From Fibrobacterota bacterium (lineage in GTDB: Bacteria; Fibrobacterota; Chitinivibrionia; Chitinivibrionales; JANQEN01): a DNA stretch of 16,136 bases. Made by a program: the position numbers and the translations under genes. The stretch spans positions 1-16,136 of the forward strand of contig JAUXBV010000011.1 in assembly GCA_030619215.1 (NCBI GenBank), written 5' to 3'. The notes below the pieces were generated by a model, which saw only the letters and a program-made list of their open reading frames with translations, was not told the DNA's origin and made no database searches. Of the stretch, positions 6,900 through 13,677 are shown one piece after another; the first letter of the stretch is position 1, and each line of letters starts with the position of its first letter.

Positions 6900-7106
6900 A
6901 TGATTACAAATGACAATGAATTGCAAACGACTTTGGAGCGTATTGAACGCTTCCAAAACCAAGTAACCCATCTTAGACAATCAGAAACAAATCCAGACAA
7001 TTATCATGCTTCAGTTTCAGGATTTATTGCTGAGATAGACCGTATGCAGCTTGAGGTAAGAGAATATTTAAGTTTGCATCCTGCCGAAATCAAAACTGCA
7101 GCATAA
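6900..7106 (+). CDS. Small helical partner of the nucleotidyltransferase, antitoxin-like
   Basis: 68 residues, strongly predicted helical, with a coiled-coil-like pattern (LQTTLERIERFQNQVTHLRQ, then IAEIDRMQLEVREYL). The start is 2 nt after the upstream stop, with GGAGAG inside the end of that gene serving as ribosome site, so the two are co-translated. Its organisation resembles short antitoxin-like ORFs (opening MI(T/S)N...Q) that accompany toxin genes, usually with a C-terminal HTH. No HTH is visible here. Function is inferred from context only. Confidence 0.75.
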   Translation: MITNDNELQTTLERIERFQNQVTHLRQSETNPDNYHASVSGFIAEIDRMQLEVREYLSLHPAEIKTAA

Positions 7107-7115
7107 TAAGAAGGG

Positions 7116-7192
7116 CTCATAACAAACGCATTCACCTGACAAGGCAAGTTAGTCAAGTAAGCCTACTTGCAGGTGATGCTTTACGTTGTGAG
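7116..7192 (+). mobile_element. Integron attC-like recombination site
   Basis: 77 bp with the mirrored organisation of attC. The outer arms are CTCATAAC (7116-7123) and GTTGTGAG (7185-7192), with core triplets AAC and GTT and expected cleavage between G7185 and T7186. Next come unpaired spacers, then inner arms GCATTCACCTG (7128-7138) and CAGGTGATGC (7170-7179), which pair with one extra T in the left arm (extrahelical base). CAAGT (7145-7149) and ACTTG (7165-7169) then close a variable loop. The flanks of the core triplets deviate from RYYYAAC/GTTRRRY. It directly follows the gene pair at 6457-7106, as a cassette attC should. No integrase is in the window. Confidence 0.72.
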
Positions 7193-7243
7193 TTTAGAAA
7201 TAAATAATTAAAAGGTAGATAGATAAATGGAAGGCTAATCAAT

Positions 7244-7855
7244 ATGGGAACTATTCCTGCAATTTGCAATAATTGTGGAACAATTTTTCCTTCGGGATTT
7301 GCTTGTAATGCAAGAATTACTATGAAAAATTGTATTTCGGGGCCTTGTCCAGGATGTGGTGGCAATGGGAACATTCCAGATGGCATTTATGATTTTGCAT
7401 CAAAAACTATAAATTTAGTAAAAAAAGCCAACGTTGGATACAATCGTCTTGAAGAAATTATTGGAATATTAACTGGCCTTAAAAAAGAAAATGCCGATTA
7501 CGAAATTATTAAAAATCAAATTAATAAAGATGTTTCCGAATTATCATCATTATCTTCAGTTTTACCTAAAACTAGAATCGAACTTTATGCATTTGTTACA
7601 GCTATAATATTGATTTTAACATTTATTTTAACAAATTTAAAATCTTGCGGTAACATTACTGAAGATAATGTAAATGAGATAATAGAAGATTCTTTTGAGC
7701 AAATGTATGAAAAAGATAAAAAACAAAATAATAATCCCACTAGTAATTCAAATGAAAATATTAAGCCACACAATAAAATTGGAAGAAATGAGTTATGTCC
7801 TTGTGGAAGTGGGAAAAAATATAAAAAGTGTTGTTTCTTGAAAAATATAACTTAA
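7244..7855 (+). CDS. Zinc-ribbon, single-TM, SEC-C motif protein
   Basis: 203 residues. The N-terminal part has CNNC (8-11) and CPGCGG (35-40), a probable zinc ribbon, followed by IPDGIYDF. I associate this N-terminal block with a recurrent family of hypothetical proteins, from memory. A helical segment (about 60-105) leads to one membrane span (about 113-132). A hydrophilic Asn/Lys-rich linker follows, then a C-terminal SEC-C zinc motif ([18 protein letters not shown], about 180-197) like that at the end of SecA and many stand-alone proteins. The start is supported by GGAAGG 9 nt upstream; an ATG 17 nt earlier stops after three codons. The gene is very AT-rich and lies 52 bp after the attC-like site, so it may be foreign DNA. 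The role is unknown; a membrane-linked quality-control or defence-related function is only a guess. Confidence 0.85.
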   Translation: MGTIPAICNNCGTIFPSGFACNARITMKNCISGPCPGCGGNGNIPDGIYDFASKTINLVKKANVGYNRLEEIIGILTGLKKENADYEIIKNQINKDVSELSSLSSVLPKTRIELYAFVTAIILILTFILTNLKSCGNITEDNVNEIIEDSFEQMYEKDKKQNNNPTSNSNENIKPHNKIGRNELCPCGSGKKYKKCCFLKNIT

Positions 7856-8140
7856 TACAATTTTTATGTAGTATATAGGTTTTTTATTTAAGCTTATGCA
7901 CATATACCTAAGCGCAGTTCAGCGAATATTTTAACATTGTGTCAAATAAAAATGGGAGTAAAATATACTTCCCCGGAGGTAAATTAGTAAATTCAGCATT
8001 TTCTAACTCAGCGCAGTTATTGTTCTGAAAATCCGGCAATTACTTCCCTGCGTACTTATTATTTTCAAAAATCTTTTTTACTATCATTTGCAGGTATTTA
8101 TCGTATAACATAATTTATTTTTTTGTAAAGTGACGTTATT
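7856..8140. other. AT-rich intergenic, nothing convincing
   Basis: About 285 bases without a supported gene. The octamer GCGCAGTT occurs twice (7912-7919 and 8011-8018). An isolated GGAGG-like stretch near 7975 is not followed by a usable ORF. I could not find a second attC here. Confidence 0.4.
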
Positions 8141-8150
8141 AACATTTAAA

Positions 8151-8312
8151 CCCCCACTTGAAGTGGGGGAACCATATTATTGGGTTTCCAAAGGGGGCGA
8201 AGCATCCCCTTTGGCCAAGGCGGTGGTTTAAAGCCACCGTCGCGGAGTGGTGCGAGTGGTCACGAGCGCCTTTACTTGTTAATACGAACCCTCAATATCG
8301 TGTTGAGGATTC
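8151..8312 (+). ncRNA. Candidate structured RNA with at least five consecutive hairpins
   Basis: Nearly every base can pair locally. Hairpin 1 is CCCCCAC/GTGGGGG (8151-8169). Hairpin 2 is a short AACC/GGTT (8170-8186). Hairpin 3 is CCAAAGGGG/CCCCTTTGG (8188-8214) capped by the stable GCGAAGC mini-hairpin. Hairpin 4 is GGCGGTGG/CCACCGTC (8219-8241). Hairpin 5 is GGTGC/GCGCC (8249-8270) with tandem GA/GA facing each other. Hairpin 6 is CCTCAA/TTGAGG extended by GAA/TTC (8286-8312). Tandem GA mismatches are an RNA feature and exist only on the plus strand, which suggests the transcribed direction. The element is GC-rich inside AT-rich DNA. It may be a stand-alone omega-RNA/HEARO-like or other IS200/IS605-related element; I cannot confirm a family. 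It lies 114 bp before a small gene. Confidence 0.6.
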
Positions 8313-8426
8313 ATAATTTCGGGCGGCAGAAAAGATAAAGATATAAAATAAAATTATCACCACTTAAACTCTTAATTTCATTACAGGCTAAAAGATTTTA
8401 TTTAGTGCAGATTATATATTTACTTT

Positions 8427-8660
8427 ATGTATTTTGAGATTATTGGTAAAATTGAGAATAGGGAAACAATCGCCGTAGAGGGGCATATTCATGATATTAT
8501 GCGTTTACAAAAGCAATTCGGCAAAGGAAGATGGAAAAAAGTTAAGGGAGTTGCCCGTATCAAATTAGAAACCGGTAAAATCTGCAGGGCTGAAATACAT
8601 TGGTATGAGGCACATGGTATTGGTAAAAGAAAAATGAAAATTAAACGTTTTTTGGGATAA
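8427..8660 (+). CDS. Small conserved basic hypothetical protein, 77 aa
   Basis: The product starts MYFEIIGKIENRETIAV and contains GKGRWKKVKGVARIKLETGK followed by EIHWYEAHGIGKRKMKIKRFL. This reminds me of a recurrent small-protein family with the same RW.K.KG.A...L..G....EIHWYEAHGIG...KIK pattern, but I know no function for it. It is mostly beta-strand, basic and probably cytoplasmic. No good ribosome site precedes the ATG, so translation may be weak or leader-controlled. It is followed after 4 nt by a second small gene with which it forms an operon. The structured element 8151-8312 lies upstream and could be its leader. Nucleic-acid binding is plausible from charge but unproven. Confidence 0.75.
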   Translation: MYFEIIGKIENRETIAVEGHIHDIMRLQKQFGKGRWKKVKGVARIKLETGKICRAEIHWYEAHGIGKRKMKIKRFLG

Positions 8661-8664
8661 GCTT

Positions 8665-8895
8665 ATGAGAAACACAAAAAATGAAAAAAGGTTTGTGATT
8701 TGTATACGAAATGATGAATGCGAAGATTTGGTATTGCGTAAGGTTTATGAAGTGAAACCTGACAAGCGTGCCGAAGAGGAAGGTTATTTGAGGATTATTG
8801 ATGAGTCGGTTGAAGATTATTTGTATCCCAATACATACTTTATGGAGATCAAACTTACCAAAAAAGCTGAAGAAGTTTTACATGCCGTTGCATAA
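8665..8895 (+). CDS. Small conserved acidic hypothetical protein, 76 aa
   Basis: Contains KRFVICIRNDECEDLVLRKV, then YEVKPDKRAEEEGYLRIIDE and EDYLYPNTYFMEIKL. I know this arrangement (FVVCI.N......L..KIYEV.PD..A...G..R.IDESGEDYLYP...F..I.L) as a common uncharacterised small-protein family, an SH3-like barrel by appearance. Its start is 4 nt after the preceding stop, so both are probably made together; the first is basic and this one acidic, hinting at a complex. Function unknown. Confidence 0.75.
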   Translation: MRNTKNEKRFVICIRNDECEDLVLRKVYEVKPDKRAEEEGYLRIIDESVEDYLYPNTYFMEIKLTKKAEEVLHAVA

Positions 8896-9028
8896 TCAAT
8901 AGTCTAAGAGGCGCATAGAGACAAACAATCGTATAACCACCGCGTATTATTTCTACCCGTACCAATGGTTAACAATTCTAAAAAGCATTGCGCGTGACAT
9001 AACAAGTTCAGTGTACTGCTGTCTTAAT

Positions 9029-9057
9029 TTCGCAACCTTCACAGTAAAAAGTATATT
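9029..9057 (+). promoter_or_regulatory. Possible sigma70-type promoter for bTHX-thiG-thiH
   Basis: TTCGCA (-35, 4 of 6) and TATATT (-10, 5 of 6) with 17 bp between, 35 bp before the ATG at 9093. No TPP riboswitch motifs are visible in this leader. Confidence 0.35.
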
Positions 9058-9092
9058 ATAGTACATTTCAGTAAACATACAGGAGAAAAGTT

Positions 9093-9203
9093 ATGGGAAA
9101 AGGTGACCAGCGTAGTAAAAAGGGCAAGATCCGTCGTGGCACTCATGGCAAGAGCCGCCCGAGGAAAAAGAAAAAGAGTGTAAACACTCAGGCAAATAAA
9201 TAG
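9093..9203 (+). CDS. thx: Small ribosomal subunit protein bTHX
   Basis: A 36-residue, extremely basic protein beginning MGKGDQRSKKGKIRRGTHGK and continuing SRPRKKKK. The pattern MGKGD..+.+GKI.RG..GK.RP+KKK is the signature of the 30S-associated THX (Thx) family, which in Thermus is a 26-residue peptide in the head of the small subunit. An AGGAG site (9081-9085) sits 7 nt before the ATG. The last eight residues (SVNTQANK) extend past the basic core. It is small enough to be missed by length-filtered gene callers. It lies 24 nt upstream of thiG and is probably co-transcribed with it, though the functional link is not obvious. Confidence 0.92.
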   Translation: MGKGDQRSKKGKIRRGTHGKSRPRKKKKSVNTQANK

Positions 9204-9227
9204 TGTACTGTTTCCGGAGAGTAATTG

Positions 9228-10001
9228 ATGGAAGATGACAGGCTGATTATAGCGGGAAAAGCCGTTACATCCAGGCTCATAACCGGTTCGGGAAAGTATT
9301 CCGACGACAGATTGATAAAGGACATTCTTGCCGCGGCTGAATGTGATATCATTACCGTAGCCCTGCGGCGTGTTGATCTTGTCAAAAAAGGTGATTCGTT
9401 TCTGAAATATATTCCCGAAGGCAAGACGCTTCTGCCCAATACATCCGGTGCGCGGACTGCTGATGAGGCTGTACGGATTGCACGTCTTGCACGGGAGGCC
9501 GGATGCGGGAGTTGGGTGAAGATCGAGGTAATCAAGGAGCTGAAATATTTATTGCCTGATAATATAGAAACTATAAGGGCAACCGAAATTCTTGCGAAGG
9601 AAGATTTTGTTGTTCTGCCCTATATGAGTCCTGACCTTTCGGTTGCCCGGCGCCTTGTTGACGCAGGGGCTTCCGCTGTTATGCCGCTCGGCGCCCCGAT
9701 AGGCACAAACAGGGGACTGAGAACACTGGAGCTTATTGAGATTATGGTAGAAGAGATAGATCTGCCAATTATTATTGATGCCGGAATTGGCAGGCCCTCA
9801 CATGCCGCGCATGCCATGGAAATCGGTGTGGATGCGATTCTTCTCAATACTGCAATTGCTACAAGCAAGGATCCGGTGAAGATGGCAGAGTCGTTTAAGT
9901 ATGCGGTTCGAGCCGGACGCATGGCTTACCTCGCCGGGCTTGGCGACGAGTCGAAAAAGGCGCGACCCACATCTCCGCTTACCGGTTTTCTTGATACATA
10001 A
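9228..10001 (+). CDS. thiG: Thiazole synthase ThiG
   Basis: 257 residues, the usual length. ThiG builds the thiazole ring of thiamine from 1-deoxyxylulose 5-phosphate, dehydroglycine and ThiS-thiocarboxylate in the cytoplasm. Visible family marks are LITGSGKYS near the N-terminus, the Schiff-base lysine in GSWVKIEVI (Lys98 from this start), [12 protein letters not shown] and the phosphate-binding end of the TIM barrel, [20 protein letters not shown] followed by [11 protein letters not shown] at 9228 is preferred because GGAGAG lies 6 nt upstream; a TTG one codon earlier is possible. It is followed 13 nt later by thiH. thiS, the sulfur carrier normally nearby, is not in the window. Confidence 0.96.
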   Translation: MEDDRLIIAGKAVTSRLITGSGKYSDDRLIKDILAAAECDIITVALRRVDLVKKGDSFLKYIPEGKTLLPNTSGARTADEAVRIARLAREAGCGSWVKIEVIKELKYLLPDNIETIRATEILAKEDFVVLPYMSPDLSVARRLVDAGASAVMPLGAPIGTNRGLRTLELIEIMVEEIDLPIIIDAGIGRPSHAAHAMEIGVDAILLNTAIATSKDPVKMAESFKYAVRAGRMAYLAGLGDESKKARPTSPLTGFLDT

Positions 10002-10014
10002 ATAAAAGGTTGAT

Positions 10015-11130
10015 ATGTCATTTGCTGAAGTTCTTTTAGCTCAAAAAACATTCCCGTTTGAAGATTTATTATTTGATGTTAATGCTGCAAAAGTAGAGTC
10101 TGTGTTAAATAAGGATAAACTCTCTATCGAAGACCTTCTTGTACTCCTTTCCGATCCTGCCGCTGATTACCTGGAACCCATGGCGCAAAAGGCCGCGGCA
10201 ATTACCCGACGGCATTTCGGCAACGTGATTACCCTGTTTACACCTCTTTACATTTCGAATTACTGTACCAATAGGTGCACCTACTGCTCCTTTGCGCATG
10301 AGCATGCAATTAACCGCAAACAGCTTTCGTTTGAAGAGGTGGAAAAGGAGGCGATTGCCATCAGTAAAACAGGTATACGCCATATCCTCGTGCTTACCGG
10401 TGAAGCGCCGGACAAGGCGACTTTTGATTATCTCAGGCAGAGCCTTTCCATTATTGCGAATCATTTTTCTGCAATTGGTATTGAAGTATATCCTCTAACC
10501 GGAGGCCAGTATGAGGAGCTTATTAATGCGGGATATATGGATTCCCTTACCATATACCAGGAAACATACAACGAAGAATTATATAAAACATACCACCGGG
10601 GAGGGCCCAAGGAAAATTACTTCCATCGCCTGGAAACGATCGAAAGAGCGTGCAGGCAGAGGATTCGCGCGGTGACTATCGGCGCGTTGCTCGGCCTTGA
10701 CGACTTAAGAAGAGAGGCTTTTGCTGTTGCACACCATGCCCTTTACCTGCAAAAGACCTTCCCCGATGTTGAAATCTCGCTTTCATTCCCCCGAATATGC
10801 CCGCTGGTAGAAAATTTTATTCCCGGGGTTGTTGTAACCGACAGGCAGCTTGTTCAGCTTATAACCGCTTTCCGTATTATGTTTCCCACGCTGGGTATTA
10901 CCATGACTACACGGGAATCTGCTCGATTCAGAGACAATATTATGCCGCTTGGTATCACAAAAGTTTCTGCTGGTGTTTCTACTGCGGTTGGCGGGCATAT
11001 CGGTAAACCCTCGACAACACAGTTTGAGATAGCAGACCATCGATCTGTTTCGGAAATGCAAAGAGATTTACTGGCGAATGGCTTCCAGCCGGTCATGCAT
11101 GACTGGAATATGAAGATGAGTATGTGCTAG
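10015..11130 (+). CDS. thiH: 2-iminoacetate synthase ThiH (tyrosine lyase, radical SAM)
   Basis: 371 residues. ThiH cleaves tyrosine to dehydroglycine (2-iminoacetate) and p-cresol with a 4Fe-4S cluster and S-adenosylmethionine, supplying the glycine part of the thiazole in anaerobic-type pathways. The radical-SAM motif YCTNRCTYCSF carries the three cluster cysteines (84, 88, 91). GGQYEEL, QETYNEELYKTYHRGGPKEN and SFPRICPL are typical of the family. A weak AAGG site precedes the ATG, and the spacing of 13 nt from thiG indicates one transcript. Use of ThiH rather than the oxidase ThiO suggests an anaerobic or facultative lifestyle. Confidence 0.96.
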   Translation: MSFAEVLLAQKTFPFEDLLFDVNAAKVESVLNKDKLSIEDLLVLLSDPAADYLEPMAQKAAAITRRHFGNVITLFTPLYISNYCTNRCTYCSFAHEHAINRKQLSFEEVEKEAIAISKTGIRHILVLTGEAPDKATFDYLRQSLSIIANHFSAIGIEVYPLTGGQYEELINAGYMDSLTIYQETYNEELYKTYHRGGPKENYFHRLETIERACRQRIRAVTIGALLGLDDLRREAFAVAHHALYLQKTFPDVEISLSFPRICPLVENFIPGVVVTDRQLVQLITAFRIMFPTLGITMTTRESARFRDNIMPLGITKVSAGVSTAVGGHIGKPSTTQFEIADHRSVSEMQRDLLANGFQPVMHDWNMKMSMC

Positions 11131-11146
11131 TATATGTTATATTTTA

Positions 11147-11234
11147 GTAACTATTCAGGTATTCCTTGTATAAAGTGTCATTGCTTCGCTTCGCTCGCAA
11201 TGACAAGTGTTTTAACATACATCTGAGTAGTTAC
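11147..11234. mobile_element. 88-bp MITE with 8-bp target duplication
   Basis: The ends are imperfect 14-bp inverted repeats, GTAACTATTCAGGT at the left and ATCTGAGTAGTTAC at the right (12 of 14 paired). The flanks are a perfect 8-bp direct repeat ATATTTTA (11139-11146 and 11235-11242), the hallmark of a transposition event. Inside lies a perfect 9-bp palindrome TGTCATTGC/GCAATGACA (11176-11184 and 11197-11205) around TTCGCTTCGCTC. This matches the widespread REP-like motif CATTGCGAGCGAAGCGAAGCAAT. There is no ORF inside. GTAA ends with 8-bp duplications are typical of the IS66 family, so that type of transposase may have mobilised it (inference). It sits neatly between thiH and the next operon. 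Confidence 0.85.
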
Positions 11235-11283
11235 ATATTTTATTATTTATTTGGAGGGCAAATAAAGGGGTGAGGGTAATAAA

Positions 11284-11451
11284 ATGGAAAATGAAATCAA
11301 AGAAATAGAGTCCGCTGAATCGTTTACAAAAGAGCTGAAAGATATACAGAATAAGGTCGGGAAAGAGATGCTTACCGATAATGACCTTTTTGTATTGACG
11401 TGTGAGAAGCTGCTGAGAACGTATACCTTTGAGGAAAAAGGATATAAATAA
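11284..11451 (+). CDS. Small hypothetical protein, 55 aa
   Basis: A 55-codon ORF, MENEIKEIESAESFTKELKD and onward, ending EEKGYK. Acidic and predicted mostly helical, with no signal or membrane segment. A good ribosome site (GGGTGAGG, 11268-11275) lies 8 nt before the ATG. It ends 7 nt before the glycosyltransferase start, so it is probably the first gene of that operon. It may be a small helper of the glycan genes; no family recognised. Confidence 0.65.
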   Translation: MENEIKEIESAESFTKELKDIQNKVGKEMLTDNDLFVLTCEKLLRTYTFEEKGYK

Positions 11452-11458
11452 CCCTGCC

Positions 11459-12976
11459 ATGAGTAAACCACACAACATACTCGTTATCCTCCCCAATAAT
11501 CTCGGTGATATTATAATGACCACTCCTGCACTGGAGGGTCTTAAGAGTAAATACCCCGATTCACAGGTCACCTTCTTTGCAGAAGAGGGATTTGAAGGCA
11601 GCATAATAAACAATCCCCATATTGACAGCATATTCCTGTTCAGGAGAAGATTGATACGTGATTCTTTTCGTAAAGGGGAATGGAAAGCGGGCTCTCGTGA
11701 GTTTCTTGGTGTAACAGACCAACTGAGGAATAATGAATTTGATTTACTTATCAATTTGTCACAACACTCCTATACTTCAAACCTTGTGCTTTTAATAAAT
11801 GCGAAATCAGTAGTAGGATGTAATTTCCTCCGTGAAGGGAACTATTCCCTGGCAGGGGAGTGGACACAGTATCTCTATGCCATACCGTTTGCACGAAGGT
11901 ATAACCTGCTGCATGTTTCCGATGTTTACCGAAGGATGGCAGGCGTCAATTCTCATATAGGCGGTTATACAATACGCATCACTGATAGCGAAAAGAAAGA
12001 AGCCGGGGAGTATCTTTTGAGTATTGGGGTAGACATTTCATCAGGGAAGATAATCGCTTTTCAGCCGGGAGCAGCATTTTCAGCAAAGAGGTGGCCTGCT
12101 GAACATTTCGTCAGGCTTGGCCGGATGCTGATGCAGAAAGGCTGGCAGGTGATAATATCAGGTGCGCCGGCTGAGAAGGAGCAGGCGGTAAATATACAAA
12201 AGGCAATAGGAGAAAATTGCTGCATATCCGCCGGTGATACTAATTTCCGCCGGGCTGTTGCGAACCTCAGCTTTGTACAGGCCTGTGTAACCGGAGATAC
12301 AGCCTTAATGCATGCGGCATCCGCCCTCGGTGTAAAGACATACGCACTGTTTGGAGCAACCAGCCCCCTGGAAACAGGGCCCTATGGCGAAGACCACTTT
12401 GTTTTCTCCGGTGCGTGTGCTGAAAGGCCCTGCTTCTGTGACACCTGTAAATCAATGCTGTGTATGAAATCGATCCTTCCGGAAACAGTGTTTTCCTGCA
12501 TTGAAAACGGTACGGTACCTGACCGGCCAAAGTGTGATATATATAAAACATCTGTTAAACAGAATGATGATTATACATTAATTCCGGCAGTACCGGACGC
12601 TTTATCATATTATAATACCGCAGGTGCACTTCTTGCTAAAAGGGCATTTGGGGACAACTGTTTTTCAGAGGATTTTTCACCGGAAGATATGGATACCTGT
12701 ATAAAAGAATCGCAACAATTTATTAAAATAGTAGCGAGGATGGAGCGGAACTTAAATGCTTTTCTCGAGAATAGGAGTATTGAGCTGGTAAGGGACTTTG
12801 AAAAGGGGAAGGATGAGTTGTCAATACTGTCAGGTATAGGCTGCTTCTGGTCTGCGCTGTTGAACCTTAAGCTGAACAGTATCCAAATGCTCGATGCAAT
12901 TGAAGGGGCACGGGCCAGTGCTGAAGTATGTTCCGGGATTATAAAACAGATTCAAAAAGCAATTTCCTGTAATTAA
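11459..12976 (+). CDS. Glycosyltransferase family 9 (heptosyltransferase-like) with C-terminal extension
   Basis: 505 residues from ATG 11459; an earlier in-frame TTG at 11429 would overlap the preceding ORF and is less likely. GT9 enzymes transfer ADP-heptose or related sugars during lipopolysaccharide-type core synthesis at the inner membrane. Signatures are ILVILPNNLGDIIMTTPALE at the N-terminus, FQPGAAFSAKRWPAEHFVRL, ISGAPAEKEQA, and the donor-binding VTGDTALMHAASALG followed by FGATSPLETGPYG. The cysteine set CFCDTCKSMLCM is typical for the family end. Usual length is about 340-350, so roughly the last 145 residues are an added, mostly helical region without a motif I know. It is followed 11 nt later by a methyltransferase gene. 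Confidence 0.92.
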   Translation: MSKPHNILVILPNNLGDIIMTTPALEGLKSKYPDSQVTFFAEEGFEGSIINNPHIDSIFLFRRRLIRDSFRKGEWKAGSREFLGVTDQLRNNEFDLLINLSQHSYTSNLVLLINAKSVVGCNFLREGNYSLAGEWTQYLYAIPFARRYNLLHVSDVYRRMAGVNSHIGGYTIRITDSEKKEAGEYLLSIGVDISSGKIIAFQPGAAFSAKRWPAEHFVRLGRMLMQKGWQVIISGAPAEKEQAVNIQKAIGENCCISAGDTNFRRAVANLSFVQACVTGDTALMHAASALGVKTYALFGATSPLETGPYGEDHFVFSGACAERPCFCDTCKSMLCMKSILPETVFSCIENGTVPDRPKCDIYKTSVKQNDDYTLIPAVPDALSYYNTAGALLAKRAFGDNCFSEDFSPEDMDTCIKESQQFIKIVARMERNLNAFLENRSIELVRDFEKGKDELSILSGIGCFWSALLNLKLNSIQMLDAIEGARASAEVCSGIIKQIQKAISCN

Positions 12977-12987
12977 ATCATACCGCA

Positions 12988-13632
12988 ATGAACTGCCGCC
13001 TTTGTAAATCCACTGACTGTTCATTTTTCGTTTCAGATAAAAAACGGGATTATATAATCTGTAATAATTGCATGTTAATATTTGTACCTGATAAAGATGT
13101 GGTTTGTATTGATATGGAGAAAGGGAGGTACAAATTGCATAACAATATAATTGAGAATAAAGAGTATGTTGAATACCTGAAAGGGTTTATTGGAGAGCTG
13201 GAACGCATTCCAATATCAAGCCCAAAGGTGCTCGATTTCGGCAGTGGACAGGGGAAGGTGCTTACACATATCCTTCAAGATCGTGGCTATGATTGTTATG
13301 CATATGATCCGCTGTATGAAATTGGCCTTAAAAATCTTCACGAGGTATTTGATATTGTTATACTTTGTGAAGTTGTTGAGCATTTGAGAGATCTCGGGAA
13401 GGAATTGGGATTAATTAAAAAGATACTCAGTCAAAAAGGATATGTCATACTTCGTACGGAATTATATAATGACAGGGATACGTTTATTGAATGGTGGTAT
13501 ACTAAAGATATGACGCATATCAATTTTTTCTCTATGTACACAATGGGGAAATTAGCGGATTTGATTGGGAAAAAGGTTTTCTATACAAACAGTAAAAATA
13601 TAGTTATTTTAAATAAGGGTGATATACATTAA
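12988..13632 (+). CDS. SAM-dependent methyltransferase with N-terminal zinc ribbon
   Basis: 214 residues. The N-terminus has CRLC (3-6) and CNNC (25-28), a zinc ribbon, as in many Methyltransf_23-type enzymes of O-antigen and sugar modification. The class I SAM fold shows VLDFGSGQGKVLTHI (motif I), YDPLYE (acidic end of strand 2), VILCEVVEHL (motif IV) and a late THINFFS element. It is probably a small-molecule or sugar methyltransferase acting with the GT9 enzyme 11 nt upstream. It is shorter than the usual 230-300 residues but shows no sign of truncation. A clear ribosome site is missing, so translation may depend on coupling. Confidence 0.88.
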   Translation: MNCRLCKSTDCSFFVSDKKRDYIICNNCMLIFVPDKDVVCIDMEKGRYKLHNNIIENKEYVEYLKGFIGELERIPISSPKVLDFGSGQGKVLTHILQDRGYDCYAYDPLYEIGLKNLHEVFDIVILCEVVEHLRDLGKELGLIKKILSQKGYVILRTELYNDRDTFIEWWYTKDMTHINFFSMYTMGKLADLIGKKVFYTNSKNIVILNKGDIH

Positions 13633-13677
13633 ACCATTACCCAGTACTCCAATACTCCATCCAGGCTCTTTATTTCG

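Noticed and set aside
8151..8312. CRISPR array or definite HEARO/omega-RNA
   Set aside because: No regularly spaced direct repeats. Exact match to a known omega-RNA cannot be shown by eye, so only a candidate ncRNA is reported.
8932..8976. Second attC from TAACCA/TGGTTA inverted repeat
   Set aside because: Only 6-bp arms and no inner arms; too short and simple for an attC.
8896..9092. TPP riboswitch before bTHX-thiG
   Set aside because: The conserved CUGAGA and ACCUGA-type aptamer segments are absent.
11429..11458. TTG start for the GT9 gene
   Set aside because: It would overlap the 55-codon ORF and add residues before the canonical N-terminal strand; ATG at 11459 fits the family.
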